Assembly (NCBI GenBank): GCA_019057975.1
Contig: JAHLWJ010000106.1
Coordinates: forward strand, 1-13,712
Direction of reading: 5' to 3'
DNA from: Promethearchaeota archaeon
GTDB taxonomy: Archaea > Asgardarchaeota > Lokiarchaeia > Sigynarchaeales > SOKP01
Length of the DNA: 13,712 nucleotides
Shown: piece by piece, positions 5,764 through 12,406 of the stretch
Numbering within the stretch: the first letter of the stretch is position 1
Layout: each line of letters starts with the position of its first letter
Made by a program: the position numbers and the translations under genes
The notes under the pieces: generated by a model
The model's input: the letters and a program-made list of their open reading frames with translations, nothing else
Database searches by the model: none
Told to the model about the DNA's origin: nothing

Positions 5764-6741
5764 ATGGAAGCTAAAACAGTTGAAGATAGGATAAAAGCAC
5801 AGTTAAATTTTACATTGAAAGAGACCAACTTTCCAGCTTTAGGGAAATTATATCGAGGGAAGGTTCGGGATAATTATATTAAAGAAGACAAGAGGATAAT
5901 CATTTCCACAGACCGCCTAAGCGCTTTCGATCGCGTTATTACTACAATTCCTTTCAAGGGACAGATGTTAAACCAGATCTCTTCCTTCTGGTTTGAAAAA
6001 ACTAAAAATTTAGTAAAAAACCATATCATTGAAGTACCAGATCCAAGTGTTTCGGTCGTTCATCAATGTCAGACTCTTCCCGTTGAAATAATCGTTAGAG
6101 CATATATTACGGGTACTGCATGGCGTAATTATTTAAAAGGTGAGCCCACTTCAGGGATAATGCTACGGAAGGGTTTAAAAAAGAATCAAAAATTGGATGA
6201 TATTCTAGTCACACCCTCAACGAAAGCTGAATCCGGGCACGATATTTATATCTCCAAAGAACAGATTATAAGAGAGAACATGGTAAAAGAAGAAATTTAT
6301 GAAAAAATGGAAGAAGCTGCATTGAAATTATTCAAATATGGTCAAGAGTATTGTAAGAAAAATGGACTTATCATGGTTGATACTAAATATGAATTTGGAT
6401 TAAAAGATGGAGAATTAATGGTTATTGATGAAATTCATACTCAAGACTCATCAAGATTTTGGGTAATAGAGTCATATGAAGGGTTTTTTGAAAAAGATGA
6501 GGAGCCCGATATTTTAGATAAAGAAATATTTAGAGGATGGCTTATGGACACATATCCGAAAATCTTTCCTGATATTAAGCCTGACGAAGAAATCCCTCCT
6601 ATATCAGAGGATATTAAAATAGATTTAGCAACGAGATATATGAGAAATTATAAAAAAATTACAGGATCGGATTTTAAAGCAGAAGTTGCAGATGTAAATC
6701 AAAGGATCCTTGAAAATTTAAAGGAAACTAACTATTTATAG
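5764..6741 (+). CDS. purC: SAICAR synthase (phosphoribosylaminoimidazole-succinocarboxamide synthase), long form
   Basis: This enzyme condenses CAIR with aspartate using ATP to give SAICAR in de novo purine synthesis. The 325-residue sequence has the nucleotide-binding loop YRGKVRDNY (30-38), STDRLSAFDRV (48-58), the substrate-binding RAYITGTAW (112-120), TPSTKAESGHD (150-160), VDTKYEFG (205-212) and DEIHTQDSSRFW (222-233). The SGIMLRKGL...TPSTKAE segment and total length match the roughly 300-residue yeast Ade1-like form, rather than the roughly 240-residue form common in bacteria and many archaea. Start is ATG and there is no signal sequence. It heads the purine block and is separated from purS by a small membrane-protein gene. 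All key motifs are intact, so an active enzyme is expected. Confidence 0.97.
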   Translation: MEAKTVEDRIKAQLNFTLKETNFPALGKLYRGKVRDNYIKEDKRIIISTDRLSAFDRVITTIPFKGQMLNQISSFWFEKTKNLVKNHIIEVPDPSVSVVHQCQTLPVEIIVRAYITGTAWRNYLKGEPTSGIMLRKGLKKNQKLDDILVTPSTKAESGHDIYISKEQIIRENMVKEEIYEKMEEAALKLFKYGQEYCKKNGLIMVDTKYEFGLKDGELMVIDEIHTQDSSRFWVIESYEGFFEKDEEPDILDKEIFRGWLMDTYPKIFPDIKPDEEIPPISEDIKIDLATRYMRNYKKITGSDFKAEVADVNQRILENLKETNYL

Positions 6742-6754
6742 AATTTAAGAAAAC

Positions 6755-6767
6755 TTTAAATAATAAA
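6755..6767 (+). promoter_or_regulatory. TATA-box promoter of the small membrane-protein gene
   Basis: TTTAAATAATAAA is centred about 27 nt before the ATG at 6788, which fits a leaderless transcript. It lies in the 46-nt gap after purC and supports the 67-residue frame as a real, separately transcribed gene. Confidence 0.4.
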
Positions 6768-6787
6768 TAATAGTATTTAATTGTATT

Positions 6788-6991
6788 ATGTTAACTTTAA
6801 TTCTTTTATTTCTTGGTTTTGCACTATTTTTACTCAGCTTTATCTTTATAATGCTTGATATTAAAAATTATGAAAATAATCGGTATAAAGATTTAAAAGG
6901 AAATGAATTGCCTAAGCGTAGTTCACAAAGTTTACTATTCGGTCTTTTAGCCTTATTACTTGCTGTAATTACTAGCTTAGCATACATGTAA
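6788..6991 (+). CDS. Small two-TM membrane protein, unrecognised
   Basis: A 67-residue protein consisting almost entirely of two hydrophobic helices (about 2-24, and 47-66 with LLFGLLALLLAVITSL). They are joined by a polar loop of about 22 residues rich in Asn, Lys and Arg (DIKNYENNRYKDLKGNELPK). The positive loop predicts an inside loop with both ends outside, by the positive-inside rule. I recognise no family. Support for reality comes from the two well-formed helices, an ATG start, a TATA element 27 nt upstream, and a position filling an otherwise empty gap between purC and purS. Its placement inside the purine cluster could be chance; no transport or purine role can be claimed. Confidence 0.6.
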   Translation: MLTLILLFLGFALFLLSFIFIMLDIKNYENNRYKDLKGNELPKRSSQSLLFGLLALLLAVITSLAYM

Positions 6992-7087
6992 ATTTTTACT
7001 TCTTTATAATAAAAGTCTGAGAAAATACTTTTATAAGATTAAAATAAAGTTCTTCTACTTCCATATGTTGTTCTTTAATGTTTTAGG

Positions 7088-7128
7088 ATTTGCTTAAGGT
7101 AATAGCTTAAAAAAGAGTGAAAGCAAAT
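7088..7128 (+). repeat. 8-bp inverted repeat in the purC-purS gap, possible RNA hairpin
   Basis: ATTTGCTT (7088-7095) and AAGCAAAT (7121-7128) are perfect complements around a 25-nt loop, and the loop itself contains AAG...CTT. A T5 run (7141-7145) follows 12 nt later. It could end the small membrane-protein transcript or be part of a structured leader of purS. The remainder of the 6992-7273 gap is AT-rich with no recognisable gene. Confidence 0.3.
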
Positions 7129-7238
7129 GTGTTCTAGCTGTTTTTGTCGAAGGCAATTATTTTTAAGTTAATAAGAATTAATAATAATATATACAACCTC
7201 TCTTTTCATAAATGGATTGCCTAGAATTTATTTCACTT

Positions 7239-7255
7239 AAAAAGATAAAAAATTT
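7239..7255 (+). promoter_or_regulatory. TATA-like element before purS
   Basis: AAAAAGATAAAAAATTT is centred about 27 nt before the ATG pair at 7274/7277, suggesting a leaderless purSQL transcript. It is A-rich and a weaker TATA match than others in the window. Confidence 0.35.
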
Positions 7256-7273
7256 ACTAATTCCTTCTTGAGA

Positions 7274-7546
7274 ATGATGCAAGCTAATTTTATAGTCGAA
7301 ATCATCATGACTAATAAAGAAATGGCAAGAGATCCTGTTGGTGCAACCATAAAACGTGATCTCCTATCCAAAAAAGGTTATGATATGATTTCAAATGTTC
7401 GCAGTGGTCAATATCTTCGTATTCATATTTCTGCTGAAAATGAAGAAAATGCAAAAGAAATTATAGAAGATATGTGTAATAAATTAAGAATATTCAACCC
7501 GGTAACTCAAAATTTAAAGATTTTAAAAATTCAAAAAGAGTCTTAA
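7274..7546 (+). CDS. purS: FGAM synthase subunit PurS
   Basis: PurS is the small subunit that bridges PurQ and small PurL in the three-part formylglycinamidine ribonucleotide synthase. The product here is 90 residues, the usual size. It begins with a beta strand (ANFIVEIIM), then has the family's DPVGATIKRDL (the usual DPQG...), a central GYDMISNVRSGQYLRIHI strand pair, and a C-terminal helix with NPVTQNLKI (family: NPVIE.Y.). Two tandem ATGs at 7274 and 7277 are both possible starts; a TTG at 7268 is less likely. It is followed after 6 nt by purQ and so lies in a purSQL operon. Sequence identity to well-known PurS proteins is modest, but size, motif order and neighbours agree. Confidence 0.92.
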   Translation: MMQANFIVEIIMTNKEMARDPVGATIKRDLLSKKGYDMISNVRSGQYLRIHISAENEENAKEIIEDMCNKLRIFNPVTQNLKILKIQKES

Positions 7547-7552
7547 ATAATT

Positions 7553-8263
7553 ATGAGTGTTAGAATAGCAGTTATAGAAATGCCGGGGAGCAATTGTGAT
7601 TTAGATACAATACACGTTTTAAATAATGTGGTTAATCTTAAAGCTGAACTTATATGGCATAATCATTTTAAAGAAGCGAATTATGATGCAGTAGTGATAC
7701 CTGGAGGTTTTGCTTTTGGGGATTATTTAAGAGCTGGTATTATTGCGGCCCATAGTCCTGCTATAGATGAGGCAAGAATAATGCTTAAAGATGGAAGACC
7801 TGTAATAGGTATCTGCAATGGATTTCAGATTTTAACTGAAGCTCAGTTTCTTCCAGGCGCATTATTAAGAAATGACTCTCTCAAATTTATTTGCAAATGG
7901 GTAAATCTTAAAGTAGAAAATAATAAAACAGCCCTTACTTATAATATGAAGTTAGGTGCTGTAATTGATATTCCAATTGCTCATGCGGAAGGACGATATT
8001 ATGTTGATAATCTAAAAGAATTAGAAGAAAATGATCAAATTGTATTTAGATATGCTACTGAAGGAGGAAAACTAACAGAAGAAGCAAATCCTAATGGATC
8101 CTTAGATTATATTGCAGGAGTATGCAACCTAGAACAGAATTGTATAGGATTGATGCCTCATCCAGAACGGGCATCAGAAGCAATTTTAAGCCCAAAGGGA
8201 ACTACTCATGGAAAATTATTTTTTGAATCTATAGTTGAATTTATAACTCGGAGGATCTCCTAG
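7553..8263 (+). CDS. purQ: FGAM synthase glutaminase subunit PurQ
   Basis: This class-I glutamine amidotransferase subunit releases ammonia from glutamine for PurL. At 236 residues it has normal PurQ length. The N-terminal MPGSNCD (10-16) and PGGFAFGDYLRAG (50-62) form the family's oxyanion and channel region. The catalytic triad is visible: C88 in GICNGFQ, and H203 and E205 in MPHPERAS. HAEGRY (conserved in PurQ) is also present. The ATG lies 6 nt after the purS stop, and the TAG stop overlaps the GTG of purL by one base (TAGTG at 8261-8265), implying coupled translation and matched amounts of the two subunits. No anomalies are seen. Confidence 0.97.
   Translation: MSVRIAVIEMPGSNCDLDTIHVLNNVVNLKAELIWHNHFKEANYDAVVIPGGFAFGDYLRAGIIAAHSPAIDEARIMLKDGRPVIGICNGFQILTEAQFLPGALLRNDSLKFICKWVNLKVENNKTALTYNMKLGAVIDIPIAHAEGRYYVDNLKELEENDQIVFRYATEGGKLTEEANPNGSLDYIAGVCNLEQNCIGLMPHPERASEAILSPKGTTHGKLFFESIVEFITRRIS
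8250..8254 (+). promoter_or_regulatory. Shine-Dalgarno GGAGG deciding the purL GTG start
   Basis: GGAGG sits 8 nt before the GTG at 8263, inside the end of purQ. It is the clearest ribosome-binding site in the window and supports GTG as the purL start despite the overlap with the purQ stop. Many other genes here show no such site, so internal operon genes may rely on Shine-Dalgarno while first genes are leaderless. Confidence 0.7.
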
Positions 8264-10509
8264 TGACTAAAGTAAAATTGAATGGAAAAGAAGCAAACAT
8301 AGAGATGACTGAAGGAGAGTTTGAAAAAGTAAAAGAATTATTGGGTAGGGAGCCAAGTATTACTGAACTTGGTGCCTTTGATGTGATGTGGTCTGAACAT
8401 TGTTCCTATAAATCATCCCGCCCAAAATTGAAATTATTTGAAGATGCTGAAGAAAATTATAATTATGTTTTAGCTGGTCCTGGTCAAGATGCGGGAGTAA
8501 TTGATATCGGTGATGGATATGCATTAGCATTTCGAATTGAGTCTCACAATCATCCTTCTGCTATTGAACCATATCATGGCGCAGCAACGGGTATTGGAGG
8601 AATTATCCGTGATGTCCTCTGTATGGGAGTTCGACCAATCGCTCTTCTCGATCCATTAAGATTTGGTACTCTAAAAAATAATCCACATTCACAATGGTTA
8701 TTTAAATATGTCGTTAAAGGTATTGCTGATTATGGGAATTGTACTGGTATTCCTACTATTGGTGGAGAAGTAGAATTTGATGACAGTTTTGAAAGTAATT
8801 GTTTAGTAAATGTAGCTTGTATAGGATTAGGAACAATAGAGGATTTCAATCATGCTCCAAGCAGAGCTTATAATCCTGGTGATTATGTAATCTTAATGGG
8901 GGGATCTACAGGAAAAGATGGAATTCATGGAGTAACTTTTGCTTCTCGAACTCTAACTGAAATGTCAGAAGCAGATAGACCGGCAGTTCAGATTGGTGAT
9001 CCATTTACCAAAAAGATGATTATTGAAGCAACTTTGGAAGCTGTAAAGACGGGGTTTGTAAGAGGATTAAAAGATCTTGGTGGAGGAGGGTTAACTTGTG
9101 CAACAAGTGAATTAACGGGGGATGGAAATACAGGAGCAAATGTAGATTTGAGAAAAGTATTTACAAGAGAACCAGGAATGACTTCTTATGAGATAATGCT
9201 CTCTGAATCACAGGAACGAATGGCTTTTATTGTTAAACCTGAAGGGCTAGATACAGTTCTTGATGTATTTAGAAAATATGAAGTGGCGTTTGCTGTTATC
9301 GGTAGAACAGATGACTCAAAAGTACTTAAAGTTTTTGATGAAGAAAATCTGGTTGTAAACATGCCTGCAAAAGCTCTTTCAGAGTCCCCAACTTTTAAAC
9401 GGGAAGAAAAAAGACCAGATTATTTAGATGACTTATTATCTCAAAAAACACCAAAAACTTCTTTAGGTTTAGATGAAATAATTTATAAATTAATTGCTTC
9501 AGAAAACATCTGTAGTAAAGAATGGGTTTACCGTCAATACGATCATGAAGTTGGAATTCGATCTGTTGTAAAATGTGGCGAAGGAGATTCAGGTATTCTT
9601 AGAATAATAGGTACCGATAAATTTATTGCTGCAAGTGTAGGTGTGAATTCAAAACATTGCTTTTTGGACCCATATGAAGGTGTTAAAGGAGCTCTAGTTG
9701 AAGAATGCGGGAATGTTATAGCAAATGGAGCAAAGCCCATGGCAATGGTAAATTGTTGTAACTTTGGGAATCCTGAAATACCTGAATCATTTTGGTATTT
9801 TTCTAAAGCTGTAGACGGTATGAATGACTTTTGCAGAACTTTTAAGATTCCAATTGTAGGTGGTAATGTATCATTTTATAATGAAGATGAAGTTAAAAAA
9901 ACTGCAATTAAAGCGACACCTATGATTATGATAGTGGGTATCATAGAAGGCGAAAAAAACATTATTACTCTTCCTTTTAAAGAAGAAGGTAATGATATTT
10001 TTCTAATAGGCGAAACTAAAACTGAATTAGGAGGATCAGAATACCATTCTGTCATCCATAATATTGAAGGTGGTGTTCCTCCAACTGTAGATGAAGAGAA
10101 AATAAAAGCCATATGGGATTTTCTTTTTGAATTATATTATCGAAATCTTGTGAAAGCAAATCACGATGTAAATAAAGGTGGTGTTGTAATTACAATTGCG
10201 GAGATGTGTTTTAAAAATAAATTAGGAGCAAATCTTGATTTTACTAATTGTTATGAAAAAAAATTAAGAGATGATGAATTTCTGTTTTCTGAATCAGTTG
10301 GCAGATTTGTTATTGAAACAAATCCAAAAGATCGTGATCTTATAGTTGATCTTGCTACACAATTTAAGATAGATATTAAAAAAATTGGTATGCTAATTTC
10401 AAAACCAGAAATTACAGTTAGTGGAATTATATCAAAACAATTCAAACTCGACTTAGTGAAGATCAAGAGATTATACGATTCTACAATACCCAACTTAATG
10501 GATATTTAA
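8263..10509 (+). CDS. purL: FGAM synthase large subunit, small-type PurL
   Basis: The synthetase subunit converts FGAR, ATP and PurQ-derived ammonia to FGAM. At 748 residues it is the small PurL type that needs PurS and PurQ, both encoded just upstream. The N-terminal MWSEHCSYKSSRPKLK (42-57) carries the catalytic His46. RIESHNHPS (91-99) and GAATGIGGIIRDV (106-118) form the ATP/metal site, GGEVEFD and DLGGGGLTCATSE follow, and the second half repeats the fold with NCCNFGNPE and GGNVSFYNE. This is the two-halved AIRS-like architecture. It starts at GTG with a strong Shine-Dalgarno and a one-base overlap with purQ. The reading frame is complete and shows no missing motif. Confidence 0.97.
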   Translation: MTKVKLNGKEANIEMTEGEFEKVKELLGREPSITELGAFDVMWSEHCSYKSSRPKLKLFEDAEENYNYVLAGPGQDAGVIDIGDGYALAFRIESHNHPSAIEPYHGAATGIGGIIRDVLCMGVRPIALLDPLRFGTLKNNPHSQWLFKYVVKGIADYGNCTGIPTIGGEVEFDDSFESNCLVNVACIGLGTIEDFNHAPSRAYNPGDYVILMGGSTGKDGIHGVTFASRTLTEMSEADRPAVQIGDPFTKKMIIEATLEAVKTGFVRGLKDLGGGGLTCATSELTGDGNTGANVDLRKVFTREPGMTSYEIMLSESQERMAFIVKPEGLDTVLDVFRKYEVAFAVIGRTDDSKVLKVFDEENLVVNMPAKALSESPTFKREEKRPDYLDDLLSQKTPKTSLGLDEIIYKLIASENICSKEWVYRQYDHEVGIRSVVKCGEGDSGILRIIGTDKFIAASVGVNSKHCFLDPYEGVKGALVEECGNVIANGAKPMAMVNCCNFGNPEIPESFWYFSKAVDGMNDFCRTFKIPIVGGNVSFYNEDEVKKTAIKATPMIMIVGIIEGEKNIITLPFKEEGNDIFLIGETKTELGGSEYHSVIHNIEGGVPPTVDEEKIKAIWDFLFELYYRNLVKANHDVNKGGVVITIAEMCFKNKLGANLDFTNCYEKKLRDDEFLFSESVGRFVIETNPKDRDLIVDLATQFKIDIKKIGMLISKPEITVSGIISKQFKLDLVKIKRLYDSTIPNLMDI

Positions 10510-10570
10510 TCATTTCGAAGATTTTGAATCGAATTCATTTATGAAAATCTGTTAAAAATTATGTTTATAT

Positions 10571-10594
10571 TGTTCGTTCTTCAAGAACATTTTT
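10571..10594 (+). terminator. Possible hairpin plus T-run terminator after purL
   Basis: GTTCT-TCA-AGAAC forms a short hairpin immediately followed by CATTTTT, about 60 nt after the purL stop. It precedes the promoter of the next gene and could end the purine transcript. The stem is only 5 bp, so the T-run may be the working part. Confidence 0.4.
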
Positions 10595-10614
10595 AAAAAA
10601 ACCAAAACTTTGAA

Positions 10615-10627
10615 ATATTTATATGAT
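10615..10627 (+). promoter_or_regulatory. TATA-box promoter of the small CxxC protein gene
   Basis: ATATTTATATGAT is centred about 41 nt before the ATG at 10662. This predicts a leader of about 16 nt that contains AGGTGAT (10650-10656), a Shine-Dalgarno-like site 5-6 nt from the ATG. This gene therefore seems to be leadered, unlike many neighbours. Confidence 0.5.
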
Positions 10628-10661
10628 TTAAATACAATGTTAGATACTTAGGTGATTTAGA

Positions 10662-10864
10662 ATGGTTCGGGCAAGAGCATGCATCAAATGTCGCGAGTAT
10701 ATAGTCATTCATCCTGATAATCCAATAAATCAAGTCGACATTAAAAAGTTTGAAAGAAAACATATATCTCACACCATCATGACAGTAGATCTTAATGAAA
10801 TAAAAGGAGTTTACGCACCTTCAACTAATAATGACGGTCCTCAGACAACAGACGAAAATGTCTA
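10662..10864 (+). CDS. Small CxxC protein, unrecognised
   Basis: A 67-residue protein I cannot assign to a named family. The N-terminus MVRARACIKCREYIVIHPDN has one C-x2-C pair (C7, C10) followed by a hydrophobic strand. Then come NPINQVDIKKFERKH and a second strand (HTIMTVDLNEIKGVY), giving a compact roughly 55-residue alpha/beta domain with a short disordered tail (STNNDGPQTTDENV). A single CxxC could bind metal only with a partner or another ligand (H17, H34 and H37 are available), or could be redox active. Its own TATA box, a Shine-Dalgarno-like site and well-spaced ends make it a convincing gene. It is followed by the convergent RGG-protein gene. The length and feel recall small informational proteins of archaea, but that is only an impression. 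Confidence 0.72.
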
Positions 10865-10884
10865 ATATTTTCTAAATATAATAT

Positions 10885-10901
10885 AAAAAAAAGAAAAAAA
10901 A
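10885..10901 (-). terminator. T-run terminator of the minus-strand RGG/CBS operon
   Basis: Read on the minus strand, this is T8-C-T8 located 14 nt after the TAG stop of the RGG protein gene. It lies between two convergent genes; the plus-strand gene has no comparable T-run of its own here. Confidence 0.6.
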
Positions 10902-10915
10902 TTTAACATTTAAAA

Positions 10916-12403
10916 CTAATTTTCTATTTTAGTACCACACCATTTACAGAAACTTTCGGTTCCTGAAAGCTTGCTACCACAGAGAGAACAAGATTTAGCT
11001 TCTGCAGGAGTAGTCACTGAAGTACCACCGATTTTTCTTCCTTCTACTTTTCCACCACATTGAGTACAGAATTTTGATGTAGGTTTAATTGGAGCCTTGC
11101 ATCGTATACAGTTAGTTACTTCTTTTACTTCTTCTACTCCTACTTCTTTCGTGACTTTTTTATATGGTGATACCTTAGAAGTCGACTTTATTGGTTCTTT
11201 TAGTTTCAACTTCTTTTGACCACTTCTTGCTATTAAAGTAGCGATCACCAGAATAATAGCCACTACTAAAATAATGATTAAGATCCATTGAATATCAAGC
11301 CATCTCTCACGAGAGGTTATTCCTGTATCATATGTCACATCAAAAGTAATTGAAGTAGATTCATCAGGAGAATTCATTGGATCAAAATAAACAAAGAAAT
11401 ACCAATTTCCTGAATTGGGTACGTTAAATGTTTGTTGGGGTATAAAGTCTGTATTGTTATCATGAAAATCAGCTGCTGTAAAATCTATAACACCAGTAGC
11501 ACTAAAATCTACAGTAAAATCGACATCTACATCGGGACCATCTTCATTGTACCAAACCACATAATAATCCTGAGCTTGGGAAATCACTAATAAATCTGCT
11601 TCTGCCATTGTATTCGGCTCATCTACGTAAAACGACGGCGAGCCACCTTGATCCCACAAATACATATCATGCGCGTCGGCAATGAAAAAATCTAGTGACT
11701 CAGACGAATTAAAATCATAATAAATTATAGAATCTGGTCTTAGAAACAGCCAGACAGACTCCCAATCGCCGCTTTGAACAGTAATTGGCCCTATTTCAGT
11801 TATATCCGCCGTCATAGTAGGAAAAGATTCAAAAGGTTTATCCCAGATAGCAAAATTAATAAGACTAGGTGATGAGTCAACTGAAAAGGTGATATCATTC
11901 CCCTGTTCAATATATTCATATTCATACCAAAATTCATTAAAATATAACGTTTCTGTAGAGCGGTAATTTACTTTACCTCCTACATCAGCATCACTAAATG
12001 GAAACAAAAGTGCAACCCCTGCAAAAGGAAGAATGATTAAAGCAAGGATAATTATAGATAATATACCACCTCCAATATACATAGGAGAATAATACCAGGG
12101 TCGATAATAACGTCCGGCCCACCATGGGGAGTACCACCATCTATAATACCAGGGTCGGTGATAATACCACCAAGGACGATAATATCTCCTATGAGGTCTA
12201 TATGATGTATGTCTATATGGACCACTTGGTGAGCGAGATACTATACGGTTAGCTCCAGTTCTTCCAAAAGGTCTCCCACTAGTTCTAATATTTCCCATTC
12301 GACCTCCAAATCCCCCACCTCGGGAACCACCACCCCGGAAACCACCACCGAATCCCCCGCCTCGAAAACCTCCGCCTCCTCTTCCTCCACCCCCTCGGGG
12401 CAT
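10916..12403 (-). CDS. RGG- and Tyr/Trp-rich membrane protein with beta-rich outer domain and two zinc ribbons
   Basis: A 495-residue protein with five distinct parts. (1) Residues 3-35 are an RGG-type tail (RGGGG, FRGGG, SRGGG repeats). (2) Residues 63-109 are an extreme aromatic-basic tract with 14 Tyr, 8 Trp and 9 Arg in 47 residues, in units such as RPWWYYHRPWYYRWW. (3) A TM helix lies at about 111-136. (4) An acidic, Tyr/Asp-rich, beta-predicted domain spans about 138-370 and contains a GNWYFFVYFD strand; it looks like an outer beta-sandwich (PPC- or GOLD-like by pattern only). (5) A second TM at about 373-392 is followed by a basic linker and two zinc ribbons (C432/C435/C446/C449 and C472/C475/C486/C489). 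The two TMs put both tails in the cytoplasm. It starts 3 nt after the CBS gene and is cotranscribed with it. Function unknown; condensate formation or nucleic-acid contact at the membrane is inference. Confidence 0.85.
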   Translation of the reverse strand: MPRGGGGRGGGGFRGGGFGGGFRGGGSRGGGFGGRMGNIRTSGRPFGRTGANRIVSRSPSGPYRHTSYRPHRRYYRPWWYYHRPWYYRWWYSPWWAGRYYRPWYYSPMYIGGGILSIIILALIILPFAGVALLFPFSDADVGGKVNYRSTETLYFNEFWYEYEYIEQGNDITFSVDSSPSLINFAIWDKPFESFPTMTADITEIGPITVQSGDWESVWLFLRPDSIIYYDFNSSESLDFFIADAHDMYLWDQGGSPSFYVDEPNTMAEADLLVISQAQDYYVVWYNEDGPDVDVDFTVDFSATGVIDFTAADFHDNNTDFIPQQTFNVPNSGNWYFFVYFDPMNSPDESTSITFDVTYDTGITSRERWLDIQWILIIILVVAIILVIATLIARSGQKKLKLKEPIKSTSKVSPYKKVTKEVGVEEVKEVTNCIRCKAPIKPTSKFCTQCGGKVEGRKIGGTSVTTPAEAKSCSLCGSKLSGTESFCKWCGTKIEN

Positions 12404-12406
12404 TTT

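Noticed and set aside
9543..10493. Three minus-strand frames inside purL, and similar ones at 1547-1756 and 2566-2820
   Set aside because: They are antisense to strongly supported conserved genes and have biased shadow composition.
12299..12403. CRISPR-like or tandem DNA repeat in the GGT/GGA-rich stretch
   Set aside because: There are no constant repeats with spacers; the repetition is at the protein level (RGG units) with variable codons.
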